From the NCBI GenBank assembly GCA_050010595.1, contig JBEKKS010000001.1:1-64000 (forward strand): a stretch of 64,000 bases of DNA. The letters run 5' to 3'. The position numbers were made by a program, and so were the translations under genes. The notes under the pieces were generated by a model. That model was not told the DNA's origin. It searched no databases and worked only from the letters and a program-made list of their open reading frames with translations. Origin of the DNA: Palsa-513 sp050010595 (GTDB lineage Bacteria > Actinomycetota > Thermoleophilia > Solirubrobacterales > Solirubrobacteraceae). This document shows, piece by piece, positions 51,605 to 62,168 of this stretch. Position 1 is the stretch's first letter. Each line of letters starts with the position of its first letter.

Positions 51605-52213
51605 GTGCGCATGGAAGATCAGGTCGGTCGGCTGCGCTCGCACAGGCAGAGCTTCTACGAGGGCGCGGTCGTCGTGGGCGTGCTGGTCGCCGCGATGTGG
51701 CTTGTCGAGATCGTCAATGCCTTGGACAACCAGCGCCTTGACTCTGACGGCATCATCGCCCGTCACCTCTCCGGCCTGCCGGGAATCCTGAGCGCGCCGT
51801 TCCTGCATGCAAGCTTCGCGCATCTGCTCGCCAACACGATCCCGCTGATCATTCTCGGTCTGGTGATCGCGTTCGACGGTCCCGTCCGGCTGATCGCGCT
51901 CACAGCGGTCGCGGCCGTCGTCAGCGGTCTGGGTGCCTGGGCACTCAGCTCAACCGGCACGGACACGATCGGTGCCAGCGGGGTCGTGTTCGGCTACGCG
52001 ACCTTCCTCCTGGCGCGCGGCTTCTTCGCGCGCAGCTTCCTGCAGATCGCGATCGGCCTGATCGTCGCGGTTCTGTTCGGCGGTGCGCTCCTGCTGTCGA
52101 TCGCGCCCCAGTCGGGCGTCTCCTGGCAGGCTCACGTCTTTGGCGCAGTCGGCGGGCTACTCACCGCGTGGCTTGTCTCGCGGCGCACCAAAACCGCCCC
52201 CGAGAACAAGTAA
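51605..52213 (+). CDS. Rhomboid family intramembrane serine protease
   Basis: A 202-residue protein with six membrane helices. The catalytic Ser is in TIGASGVVFGY and the His in WQAHVFGAVGG; the conserved His-Ala-x-Phe-x-His-x-x-x-Asn motif is seen as HASFAHLLANT. It cleaves membrane proteins within the bilayer; substrate unknown. GTG at 51605 or ATG at 51611 are both possible. Divergent from the lipoprotein gene. Confidence 0.92.
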   Translation: MRMEDQVGRLRSHRQSFYEGAVVVGVLVAAMWLVEIVNALDNQRLDSDGIIARHLSGLPGILSAPFLHASFAHLLANTIPLIILGLVIAFDGPVRLIALTAVAAVVSGLGAWALSSTGTDTIGASGVVFGYATFLLARGFFARSFLQIAIGLIVAVLFGGALLLSIAPQSGVSWQAHVFGAVGGLLTAWLVSRRTKTAPENK

Positions 52214-52222
52214 GACGCGGAA

Positions 52223-52256
52223 GCGAGCCGTTTCGAGGAACCCTCCTCCGGCTCGC
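52223..52256 (+). terminator. Hairpin after the rhomboid gene
   Basis: GCGAGCCG at 52223-52230 pairs with CGGCTCGC at 52249-52256, with an inner GAGG/CCTC pairing. It starts ten bases after the rhomboid stop and is a likely terminator. The remaining 200 bases before the aminopeptidase gene are GC-rich with repeated TGCGC words and no recognisable gene. Confidence 0.5.
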
Positions 52257-52464
52257 TCCCGAGGGGGCGGTCCGGTCTCCTGGTGGCGCGGCCTCACACC
52301 TCGGTGGCCTCGCTCTTTGCGGCTCGTTCCGCGTCCTGGAGCCAACATACGCGAGCGCCGATTCGCGTGCAAGGGCACCATTTGCGCGACTGCGCAATCT
52401 GCGCAGAAATCCTCGCGGCGCCGATCTGCGACTCCTCTCCAAGCGCATCGGGTACGGTCCACGG

Positions 52465-53682
52465 GTGGGCTACACACCGCCGAAGGAGGTCCTCGAGCGC
52501 TACGCACGCGTGCTGATCGACTTCGCACTTGGCGGCGGCGCCGGAGTGCAAGCGGGGGAGGTCGTGCTGATCGGCGCGACAGAGAGCGCGAAGCCGTTGT
52601 ACGTCGAGCTTCACCGCGCCGTCCTGCGTGCGGGCGCCCACCCGATCGGGGATTACCGCCCAGATGACGACGCCGAGTACAACCTGAGCCGCGCCTTCTT
52701 CGAGCTTGCAGGCGATGATCAGATCGAGTTCTTCCCAGCACGCTACCGGCGAGGCCTGATCGACGAGATCGATCACCTCGTGGTGGTGATCAGTGACAGC
52801 GACATGCACGCGCTCGAAGGTCTGCCGCCCGAGAAGATCATGCGCCGCTCGGCGGTGATGAAGCCGTGGATGGAATGGCGTACGGAGAAGGAGAACGCAG
52901 GCAAGTTCACCTGGACGCTCGGCCTCTACGGTACGCCCGCGATGGCGGCGGAGGCCGGCTTGGCTGAGGCCGAATACTGGGAGCAGATCGTCCACGCTTG
53001 CTTTCTCGACGACGCCGACCCGATCGCCCGCTGGCACGAGGTCAACACGCAGATCAACGAGTACCGCCAGCGCCTGGCCGCCCTCGACATCGACACGCTC
53101 CACATCGAGGGCGAGCACGTCGACCTGCGCCTGAAGCTGGGGGAGCAGCGCCAGTGGGTCGGCGGCAGCGGTCGCAACATCCCGAGCTTCGAGATCTTCA
53201 CCAGTCCCGATTGGCGCGGCACCGAAGGTTGGATCTACTTCAACCAGCCGCTCTACCGCTACGGCAACGTAGTCAGGGGCGTGCGGCTCGAGTTTGCGCA
53301 AGGCCGCGTCGTCAACGCCAGCGCCGAGCATGGCGAATCAGTGCTCAAGGAGATGATCGCGACAAAGAACGCTGACAAGGTCGGCGAGTTCTCGCTGACC
53401 GACCGCCGCTTCTCGCGCATTACGAAGTTCATGGCCGAGACGCTCTACGACGAGAACATCGGTGGGCCGTTCGGCAATACGCACATCGCGCTCGGCAACA
53501 GCTACCACGACTGCTACAGCGGCGACCCGGCGGGCGTCGGCGAGCCAGAGTGGGAGCGCCTCGGCTTCAACGACTCCTCGGTCCACACGGACATCGTTTC
53601 GACGGCCGACCGGACCGTCACCGCGACGCTGCGCGACGGCACCTCGCGCGTCATCTACGAGGGCGGCCAGTTCAATCTCTAG
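52465..53682 (+). CDS. M29 family aminopeptidase
   Basis: A 405-residue metallo-aminopeptidase of the AmpS/PepT-II type. Family landmarks: KPLYVELHRAVLRAGAHP in the N-terminal domain, and the metal site block with EFAQGRVVNASAEHGE, RFSRITKFMAETLYDENIGG, HIALGNSYHDCY and NDSSVHTDIV. It releases N-terminal amino acids with Co or Zn. The GTG at 52465 follows TACGGT (52453-52458) by six bases, indicating a leaderless mRNA; the upstream open frame is out of family. Confidence 0.93.
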   Translation: MGYTPPKEVLERYARVLIDFALGGGAGVQAGEVVLIGATESAKPLYVELHRAVLRAGAHPIGDYRPDDDAEYNLSRAFFELAGDDQIEFFPARYRRGLIDEIDHLVVVISDSDMHALEGLPPEKIMRRSAVMKPWMEWRTEKENAGKFTWTLGLYGTPAMAAEAGLAEAEYWEQIVHACFLDDADPIARWHEVNTQINEYRQRLAALDIDTLHIEGEHVDLRLKLGEQRQWVGGSGRNIPSFEIFTSPDWRGTEGWIYFNQPLYRYGNVVRGVRLEFAQGRVVNASAEHGESVLKEMIATKNADKVGEFSLTDRRFSRITKFMAETLYDENIGGPFGNTHIALGNSYHDCYSGDPAGVGEPEWERLGFNDSSVHTDIVSTADRTVTATLRDGTSRVIYEGGQFNL

Positions 53683-54547
53683 CCGGCGTTGACGGGCCGG
53701 CCCGCGCCGCCAACTCGCGCCACACTAGCCGTGAGATCCCTTCGATCGTCGCTATCCCGTAGGCCTCCTCGGGCTCGCTCGTCAGGACGGCGATCAAGTA
53801 GAAGCGCCCGTCGCCCTTGACCATCCCGATGCTGTTCACGTCCCATGTGCCGCCGACCGGATCCCAGCCGTCCTTGAGCGCGACCACCGCTCGGCCTGCC
53901 GGCCCAGCACTGACGCCCCAGTTCTCGCCGCTTTCGACGTGCTCCATCAGCCCGAGCTCGTAGCCGCGCGAGCGGCTACTCAGCACTCCGTTCGCGAAGA
54001 CGATGTAGCGCAGCAGGAGCAGTTGGTCGCGTGGCGTCGTGTAGCTGAGGCCCCACGACCAGTTGAGCGTCGTCTGCGTCATGCCGAGCCGCGCGTTGAG
54101 CTTCGCGAGCGCCGGCAGCTCGCCCTCGTCCTCGAAGAGGTCCTGCGCGTCGTCGTTGTCGCTTTCCTCGATCATCCCGACCGCGAGTGCCTGCTCCCCG
54201 GCGCTGAGACCACCGTCGGCCTGGGTCTGCGCGAGCAGCGCTGCGAGGATGTCGACCTTCGCGATGCTTGCGCTCTGCACCGCGACTCCAGGGTGGTAGA
54301 TGTAGGTCACGCCCGGCGCCACGTCGTAGACCGCGGCGGCGATGTTGCCGCCGCGTCCGGCGAGGTAGCGCTTCATCGCGCTGGTGGCGAACGGATCCGC
54401 GGGCGCGACGGCGCCGGGGTGGGGAGCGCCGCCAGGTGCCGCTCCGACCGCCGCGGCCCCGCCGAGGACTAGCACCGCCAGTGCCGCCCCAGTCATCACA
54501 CGCACGCCACGCAGCCGAAAACAGCTCGCGGCGTACGGCCTACCCAA
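53672..54547 (-). CDS. Secreted beta-lactamase-fold serine hydrolase
   Basis: A protein of up to 291 residues with a signal peptide and class A beta-lactamase-like motifs: SIAK (S-x-x-K) in VQSASIAKVDI, SDN in IEESDNDDAQDLF, and KDG in ALKDGWDP where KTG is usual. It lacks a recognisable omega-loop Glu, so it may be a carboxypeptidase or inactive relative rather than a resistance enzyme. The TTG at 54547 gives a proper positive n-region; an ATG at 54496 would leave the signal without it. It overlaps the upstream tandem YbjQ gene by eight bases. Confidence 0.8.
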   Translation of the reverse strand: MGRPYAASCFRLRGVRVMTGAALAVLVLGGAAAVGAAPGGAPHPGAVAPADPFATSAMKRYLAGRGGNIAAAVYDVAPGVTYIYHPGVAVQSASIAKVDILAALLAQTQADGGLSAGEQALAVGMIEESDNDDAQDLFEDEGELPALAKLNARLGMTQTTLNWSWGLSYTTPRDQLLLLRYIVFANGVLSSRSRGYELGLMEHVESGENWGVSAGPAGRAVVALKDGWDPVGGTWDVNSIGMVKGDGRFYLIAVLTSEPEEAYGIATIEGISRLVWRELAARAGPSTPARD

Positions 54548-55349
54548 GGTCGAGGACTACCTGCGGCGCTGGGATCACATGATCCTCGCTGCCTTCACTC
54601 GGGATGATCGCGGTCCCGATCGCGAAGAACTCGATCACGTGCGAGCCCCAGCCGTGCGAGCGCTCATGGATGTCGACCCCGACGATGCCTTCCGCTTTCG
54701 CCTCGAGCGCCTCGGCCTGCATCCGCTCCATCGCAAGCTCGCGCGCGTCGTAGAGCGCCTGCGTGTAGTTCGGCAGCTCGACGTTCTGGCCCGTCTGCTT
54801 GATCGACTGGCGCATCGTCTGGTGCGCAACGTGGTAGACGCAGGAGCCCATCACCATCCCGACCGGCCGGTGCCCGGTCTGCAGCAGCGTCCAGAATTCC
54901 TGCCCGGTCAGGTCGCTCGTGAAAGGTCGCCCCGAGGGCGCTCGGTGAAGCTGCCCACCGCGATGCTTGACGGCGGTCCCGACGGCGATGAACTCCGCCA
55001 TGTTCTCGCCCCACTCGTAGCGGCCGATGTCGAGGCGCACGCCGACCACGCCGTCGGCCCCGAGCTGGTCGGCTTCCTCTTCCATCCGCGTCATCGCGAG
55101 CTCGCGAGCCTCGTACATCGCCTGCGAGAGCACTTCGAGCTCCTGGTTCTGCCGGTAGCTGGCGAGCTGGATACCGATGTGGTAGATGCTCGACCCGATC
55201 ACGAGCCCGACTGGCTGGAACCCGGCTTGGCGCACGAGCAGGAACTCGTTGACCGACAGGTCGCTCGTGAAGAGCCCGGCACGGTTCTGCTCGAGCCGCG
55301 CGCGACCCGCCTGTGGAACCCCTTCGGTGCTGCTTGGGTCGTAAGCCAT
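54540..55349 (-). CDS. Tandem YbjQ (heavy-metal-binding) domain protein
   Basis: A 269-residue cytosolic protein made of two YbjQ/DUF74-like repeats, about 24-130 and 140-250. Each begins FTSDL, has PVGxVxGSxxYH, an ADGVVGVRLDIG or EGIVGVDIHERS strand, and ends EFIAVGTAV or EFFAIGTAI. YbjQ proteins (about 105 residues) form pentameric rings with His/Cys clusters; function is not established. The ATG at 55349 follows GAGGAA. TAGAAT at 55378-55383 on this strand is a candidate -10. A related gene lies on the other side of typA. Confidence 0.82.
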   Translation of the reverse strand: MAYDPSSTEGVPQAGRARLEQNRAGLFTSDLSVNEFLLVRQAGFQPVGLVIGSSIYHIGIQLASYRQNQELEVLSQAMYEARELAMTRMEEEADQLGADGVVGVRLDIGRYEWGENMAEFIAVGTAVKHRGGQLHRAPSGRPFTSDLTGQEFWTLLQTGHRPVGMVMGSCVYHVAHQTMRQSIKQTGQNVELPNYTQALYDARELAMERMQAEALEAKAEGIVGVDIHERSHGWGSHVIEFFAIGTAIIPSEGSEDHVIPAPQVVLDLG

Positions 55350-55458
55350 TTGCTCGGTTCCTCGACGCTTGGCCGCGATTCTATTGACCGGCGCGCTCCG
55401 GCGACCCATTCACCCTCGCGGCGAGAGCGAATCGGCCCGTGCACTAGCCTGCATCTAA

Positions 55459-57281
<1,823 letters not shown>

Positions 57282-57285
<4 letters not shown>

Positions 57286-58196
57286 CTGAGCGAGAGGACC
57301 AGGCTCGCCGGCGCGAGCTCTTCCGCGAGCCCGGGCTCCTCGCGGATCACTGTCCCGATCACGTTGAAGGTGATGATCATGTCCTCGCGCTCGTAGCCGA
57401 GCCCGGCGACCCTGTAGCCCTGCGAGCGTTGGTCGATCTTCACGCCGACGACGCCGTCACCGCCGAGTTGGCGGGCCTGTGCGTCGAGGTAGCGCATCGC
57501 CGTCTCACGCGCCGCATAGACGCCCTGCGTGAAGTCGCGGAGCTCCTGGTTGGTCCAGGCGCTCCCGCCGCCGAGCATGCCCCCGCGCTGGGTCATCTGC
57601 GTCTGCCAGCTTGCGGGTACGTAGTGGACGCTCGTGTGGCCGGCGATGCCGACCGGACGCATCCCGGCCGCGCAGAGCTTCCAATAGTCCTGGCCGGACA
57701 GGTCGGTGAGCACTGCCTGCTCGTTCTTGATCCGCTCCGGCAGCCGGACGGCTGTTCCGACGGCGATGAACTCGACGGCACCGGGGGCCCAGTCGTGGCC
57801 GCCCTGCGTGATGCGCACGCCGACGACCGCATCGGCGCCGCAGGTCGACGCCTCCTCGAGCAAACGCCCGAGCGCGAGCCGGCGACATTCGTTGTAGGCG
57901 TGCGAGAGGACGCTCAGCTCGCCCGGTTGGAAGGCGTAGCCGCCCTGGAAGCCGACGTGATAGATCGAGGAGCCCATCACGAGCGTGACCGGCGCTATCC
58001 CGAGGCGCTCCAGCAGCGCGTACTCCTCGACGGCGAGGTCGCTGCCGAACGGGCCGCCGCTCGCGCCGGCGAGCGTTGCGAGTCGCTCGGAGGCCGGCAC
58101 CGGAATGCCGCCTGCCTCGAGCCGGCGCATCGACTCCTGCGCCCGCTCCTGCGCCGCCGGGTCGGCCTGCTGCGGGCGCCGGAAGAGCGGGCTCAT
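57282..58196 (-). CDS. Second tandem YbjQ-domain protein
   Basis: A 304-residue paralogue of the protein at 54540. An N-terminal helix with RRPQQADPAAQERAQES precedes repeat one (about 48-150: FGSDLAVEEYALLERLGIAPV, VMGSSIYHVG, ADAVVGVRITQGG, EFIAVGTAV) and repeat two (about 160-290: TDLSGQDYWKL, RPVGIAGHTSVHYV, DGVVGVKIDQRS, FNVIGTVI). The second repeat is more divergent. It is translationally coupled (ATGA) to the small gene upstream. Function unknown. Confidence 0.8.
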
Positions 58197-58576
58197 CGAA
58201 TCATTCCTTCGAGCGCGGTGCGGTCGCGTTCGGTCAGCTCGGCCAGATGGGTGACCGCTGCCACGACCTCGGCGATCCACTGAGCGAGCGGTTGCTGCTC
58301 GCGCTTCAGCGTGACGCCGCGAACGACCGAGTGGCGCACGCACTGGTACCCCGCACCGGCGCTGACGAGTTCGTAGCGCGCGTCTCCGAGATCGACCGCA
58401 ATCGACTGGATCTCGGTCTCCTTCGAGCGGAAGCCGCCGATCTTGCGGCGCTTCACGGCAACAAGCCGGGGGAGAGCGCCTTCGAGCCGCGCCGCCAGCC
58501 CGTCAACGAGCGCCCGCAGGTCACCCGCGTCGGAGCGTAGCTCGGCTGCCGCGAGGTCGAGGTCAGGCTCGCTCAT
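58193..58576 (-). CDS. Small protein co-translated with a tandem YbjQ protein, unknown family
   Basis: A 127-residue soluble protein: an N-terminal helix (LAAAELRSDAGDLRALVDGLAARL), a central basic strand region (VAVKRRKIGGFRSKETEIQSIAVDLG), a beta segment (RYELVSAGAG) and a C-terminal helix. No family recognised. GGGAGGACGAG before the ATG is a good ribosome-binding site. Its stop overlaps the start of the YbjQ-type gene, so it is probably a partner or regulator of that protein. Confidence 0.65.
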   Translation of the reverse strand: MSEPDLDLAAAELRSDAGDLRALVDGLAARLEGALPRLVAVKRRKIGGFRSKETEIQSIAVDLGDARYELVSAGAGYQCVRHSVVRGVTLKREQQPLAQWIAEVVAAVTHLAELTERDRTALEGMIR

Positions 58577-58661
58577 CTCGTCCTCCCAGGGTAAGCGCTT
58601 TCGCGAAGGGGCGCCACCTCGCAGTCCGGTCCGAATTCTGACGCACTGCATCAGGGGAAGC

Positions 58662-58713
58662 CTGCAACTTTCGCTATCCGGCCCTTGCAATCGGTTGCAG
58701 GTCCGTGTAGAAA
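58662..58713 (+). promoter_or_regulatory. Promoter of the cytochrome oxidase operon with flanking inverted repeat
   Basis: TTGCAA at 58685-58690 and TAGAAA at 58708-58713 are 17 bases apart, the best -35/-10 pair in the window. The -10 ends eight bases before the first start codon. A 7-base inverted repeat, CTGCAAC at 58662-58668 and GTTGCAG at 58694-58700, flanks the -35 and covers the spacer, an operator-like position. Confidence 0.65.
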
Positions 58714-58721
58714 CCGCCGCT

Positions 58722-59375
58722 GTGAGGATGAGGCTGCTGGGCGTGCTGACGACCCTAACCGTCTTGGTGGGCTTCGTCGTGGTCTATTTCATCTTCATCC
58801 TGGAGGAGGCTCCACCGGCTGTCTCGGCCGTTGTCAACGGCACGACAGCGGAGCTCACGCTCCAGACGGTCGGCAGCTACGGCCACCATCCCTATCCGGA
58901 CTGGGTCAGCTACATGATCCGCGATCCGTCCGGCAAGTGGCAGCACTCGACGATCTTCGACGTTCCGGCGAGCACGAAGGTTGTCCACGTGACGCTCTAC
59001 GAGTACGACACGGCGACCGGCCTGCGCAACCCGTTCTTCGCCTACGTGAGGGGGACGACCGGTGGCGTGATCGACGTCAACGGTCAACCGATGAGCTATG
59101 TCAACGCGGCATCGCCGGCACACACGTTCACCGCCCCCGATCTGGGCCTCAACGTGCCGCTGCCGGGCGTCAATGCGAACGCAAAGAACCAGTGTGCCGC
59201 GGCTCCGTGCAACACCTCGGAGGCGCACAACACGATCAGCTTCAGCTTCAAGACGCCGAAGCCCGGTGACTACCGCTTCCAGTGCATCGTGCCCTGCGCG
59301 CTCGGCTTCCTCTACGGCTTCGGCGGGCCGATGCAGACGATCGGCTACATGGACGGGGAGATCCAGGTCACGTGA
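58722..59375 (+). CDS. Membrane-anchored cupredoxin-like protein, oxidase operon
   Basis: A 217-residue protein with an N-terminal membrane anchor (about residues 6-27) and an extracytoplasmic cupredoxin-like domain. Near the end Cys-188 and Cys-192 stand in RFQCIVPCALGFLYGFGGPM, as in the CuA loop of oxidase subunit II, but the His and Met that follow the second Cys in CuA are replaced by Phe and Gly. It overlaps ctaC (GTGA) and is the first gene of the oxidase operon. It may be an accessory subunit or copper-transfer protein. Confidence 0.75.
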   Translation: MRMRLLGVLTTLTVLVGFVVVYFIFILEEAPPAVSAVVNGTTAELTLQTVGSYGHHPYPDWVSYMIRDPSGKWQHSTIFDVPASTKVVHVTLYEYDTATGLRNPFFAYVRGTTGGVIDVNGQPMSYVNAASPAHTFTAPDLGLNVPLPGVNANAKNQCAAAPCNTSEAHNTISFSFKTPKPGDYRFQCIVPCALGFLYGFGGPMQTIGYMDGEIQVT

Positions 59376-60247
59376 GCGACGAGCCGGCTCACCGCCTCGT
59401 GAGCGACGAGGCCAACCACGGCCGCAACTTCGCGGTCCTGTGGGCGATCAGCAGCGTCGTTCTCGTCGCACTGATGATCTTCGTCATCGGGCCGCATGTC
59501 CCGCCCGGCTCCATGACCAACGACACGCGCGCGCAGCACGACGTGATCGTCGTGCTTTCGACGATCTCGATGCCGGTCCTGGCGCTAATCTGGACCTTTC
59601 TCGTCTACGCGATCGTCAACTTCCGCGCTCGCAAGGGCGTCGTCTATGAGGACGGCCCGGCACTGCACGCGAACCCGGGTCTCCAGATCACGTGGGTTGC
59701 GGTCACCGCGCTGATGGTGCTCGGCCTCGCCGCCTACGGCACGATCGACCTGCTGACGGCCGCCGGCAAGAGCGGCGTCGGCAGCGGCGAGGGGCCGAAC
59801 CCGCTCGCGAAGCCCGCCAACGCCGGCAAGGCGCTGCAGGTCCAGGTGATCGGTCAGCAGTGGTTCTGGAGCTTCCGCTACCCGGCGTACGGTGGCGTCG
59901 AGACCTCGACGCTCGAGATCCCGGTGAACACCGACGTCGAGTTCCACGTGACCTCGCTGGATGTCGTTCACAGCTTTTGGGCGATCGAGCTCGGGGTGAA
60001 GGCCGACGCGGTGCCCGGAGCCGACAACGTCGCGTTCGTGACCGCCTTCCGCAAGGGCTCGTTCCAGATCCGCTGCAACGAGCTCTGCGGCCTCTGGCAC
60101 GGCCACATGACCTCGACCGGCCACGTCGTCGCCCCGTCGGCGTTCAAGCAGTGGATCGCAGCGCAGGAGACCAGGTACGCGCCGGTAACCAAGCAGCTGC
60201 CGCCGTACTCGACGACCTACTACCCAATACCGACCCGGAACGGATGA
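59372..60247 (+). CDS. ctaC: Cytochrome c oxidase subunit II
   Basis: A 291-residue protein with two N-terminal membrane helices (about 20-42 and 60-82) and the CuA domain. The ligands are complete: His in DVVHSFW, then Cys-235, Cys-239, His-243 and Met-246 in CNELCGLWHGHM. It accepts electrons from cytochrome c and passes them to subunit I. No fused cytochrome c domain is seen. The GTG overlaps the upstream stop. Confidence 0.95.
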   Translation: MSDEPAHRLVSDEANHGRNFAVLWAISSVVLVALMIFVIGPHVPPGSMTNDTRAQHDVIVVLSTISMPVLALIWTFLVYAIVNFRARKGVVYEDGPALHANPGLQITWVAVTALMVLGLAAYGTIDLLTAAGKSGVGSGEGPNPLAKPANAGKALQVQVIGQQWFWSFRYPAYGGVETSTLEIPVNTDVEFHVTSLDVVHSFWAIELGVKADAVPGADNVAFVTAFRKGSFQIRCNELCGLWHGHMTSTGHVVAPSAFKQWIAAQETRYAPVTKQLPPYSTTYYPIPTRNG

Positions 60248-60248
60248 C

Positions 60249-62168
60249 ATGGAATCAGCGTCTGTCCCAGTGAGTCCAAGTAGAGCCGACGCGCCGCGGC
60301 TGGCCGGCCTGGTCGGCTTCAACGTGGTGAGCGCGACGATTCTCGCGATCCTCGGCTACTACCTCGGGCACAAGCTCGGTGCGGTGATAGGCGACCACAC
60401 GGTCTGGAACTCGGCGACCGATCAGGACGACATGGCCGTCCTCTTCGGCATGCTCTTCGCGATCCTCGGCTGGATGGCCGGCCTCGGCTTCTTCAACTAT
60501 CCGCTGGGGCGCATCTTCGGGCGGCCGATCGTGATCCACGAGGGCGTTGAGGAGGGCGGCGGCTGGCGCTACCTGCGCCTCTGCACGGACCACAAGGTGG
60601 TGGCGCTCCAGTACCTCGTGGCCACGCTCTTCTTCTTTTTCGTCGCGGGGCTCAATGCGATGTTCATCCGCTCGGAGCTGACGAGCGTGCATGGGTCGCT
60701 GATCCCGGCCGGTAACTACCTGACGCTCGTCGGCCTGCACGGCACGATGATGCTGATGATGATGTCGGCGGGCGTGATCGGCCCGGTTGGCAACTACCTG
60801 GTCCCGATCCTGATCGGCACGCGGCGGATGGCGTTCCCGCGAATCGAGTCGCTGACGATGTGGCTGACGGTGCTCGCCGGCTTCATCCTGCTTGGGGCGA
60901 CGCTGCTGGGCGGCTTCCCGACCGGCTGGACCGGCTACGCGCCGCTGTCTGACGAGGCGCGCTCCGGCATCGACGCATACCTCGGGTCGTTCGGCCTGAT
61001 CGGGATCTCGCTCGTACTCGTAGGCGCGAACATCATCACGACGGTGATGACCCAGCGTGCGCCGGGTATGACCTGGAACCGTCTACCGATCGTCGTCTGG
61101 GGCTTTGTCACGACTTCGATCCTCGCGGTGCTCTCAGCGCCCGTGCTGGCTGCGGCGCTCGTCATGACGATGTCCGACCGCGCGATCGACACGACGTTCT
61201 TCGTCTCGAGCTCCGGCGGCAGCCCGCTGCTGTGGGACGAGCTCTTCTGGTTCTTCGGTCACCCCGAGGTCTACATCCTCGCGCTGCCCGGCTTCGGAAT
61301 CGTGCTCGAGATCCTGCCGGTCTTCACGCGCAAGCCGCTGTGGGGCTACAAGCTCGCGGTCTCTGGCCTGTTCGGTGTCGCGCTGATGAGCTTCATGGTC
61401 TGGCAGCACCACCTGTTCATGAGCGGGATCAATGCGAACCTGCGGCCGTTCTACATGTTCACGACGGAGCTGATCTCGATCCCGACCGGATTCATCTTCC
61501 TCAACGGGATGGGGACTATGTGGCGGGCGAAGATCCGTTTCGAGGTCCCGATGCTGTTCTGCATGGCGTTTTTCTTCAACTTCCTCTTCGGCGGGCTCTC
61601 CGGCGTCTTCCTCTCGGATGTCCCCGCCGACACGCTGCTGCACGGCAGCTTCTTCGTGATGGCGCACTTCCATTACACGATCATGGGCGGCCTCGTCTTC
61701 GCGCTGATGGGCGGGATCTACTACTGGATGCCGAAGATGACGGGCTTCAAGCTGAACGACGCGCTCGCGAAGGCGCACTTCTGGACGATGTTCATCTTCT
61801 TCAACCTGACGTTCTTCCCGCTTTTCGCCGCCGGCATGCTCGGGATGCCCCGCCGCGTGTCGAACTACAACGCGACGCTGCACAACCTCAACGTGTTCGT
61901 GTCGGCGATGGCGTTCTGCCTCGGCCTGTCGATGCTCATCTTCCTCTACAACCTCGTCTACTCGCTCGTCTTCAAGCGCGAGCCGGCCGAGCAGAACCCG
62001 TGGGAGTCCAAGGGGCTCGAGTGGCAGCTGCCCTCACCGGTGCCCGTCTACAACTTCGAGCGGATCCCGACGATCACCTCTGACCCCTATGGCTATGGCG
62101 AGCCTGGCGCGCTGCCTGTCGCCGACTTCGGCGGGGCGCGCGTCGCGGTCGGGAAGGCCGGGGCATGA
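60249..62168 (+). CDS. ctaD: Cytochrome c oxidase subunit I with two extra N-terminal membrane helices
   Basis: A 639-residue haem-copper oxidase core. Haem a ligands are His-164 (LHGTMM) and His-475; CuB ligands are His-338, with cross-linked Tyr-342 in GHPEVY, and His-387/His-388 (QHHLFMSG); His-473 binds haem a3. Glu-340 in GHPEVYI marks an A1-type proton path. The first haem His is usually near residue 60-100; here about 100 residues with two membrane helices are added in front. It follows ctaC by one base and overlaps ctaE (ATGA). Confidence 0.96.
   Translation: MESASVPVSPSRADAPRLAGLVGFNVVSATILAILGYYLGHKLGAVIGDHTVWNSATDQDDMAVLFGMLFAILGWMAGLGFFNYPLGRIFGRPIVIHEGVEEGGGWRYLRLCTDHKVVALQYLVATLFFFFVAGLNAMFIRSELTSVHGSLIPAGNYLTLVGLHGTMMLMMMSAGVIGPVGNYLVPILIGTRRMAFPRIESLTMWLTVLAGFILLGATLLGGFPTGWTGYAPLSDEARSGIDAYLGSFGLIGISLVLVGANIITTVMTQRAPGMTWNRLPIVVWGFVTTSILAVLSAPVLAAALVMTMSDRAIDTTFFVSSSGGSPLLWDELFWFFGHPEVYILALPGFGIVLEILPVFTRKPLWGYKLAVSGLFGVALMSFMVWQHHLFMSGINANLRPFYMFTTELISIPTGFIFLNGMGTMWRAKIRFEVPMLFCMAFFFNFLFGGLSGVFLSDVPADTLLHGSFFVMAHFHYTIMGGLVFALMGGIYYWMPKMTGFKLNDALAKAHFWTMFIFFNLTFFPLFAAGMLGMPRRVSNYNATLHNLNVFVSAMAFCLGLSMLIFLYNLVYSLVFKREPAEQNPWESKGLEWQLPSPVPVYNFERIPTITSDPYGYGEPGALPVADFGGARVAVGKAGA

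Noticed and set aside
52157..52741. Minus-strand frame spanning the gap between rhomboid and the aminopeptidase
   Set aside because: Arg/Gly-rich, runs into the aminopeptidase coding region in antisense, and shows no family pattern.
53672..54547. Calling the secreted hydrolase an antibiotic-resistance beta-lactamase
   Set aside because: SxxK and SDN motifs are present, but KTG is KDG and the omega-loop Glu is not recognisable, so resistance is unsupported.
61134..61883. Minus-strand 249-codon frame opposite ctaD
   Set aside because: Highly charged antisense of subunit I with its conserved haem and copper ligands on the plus strand.
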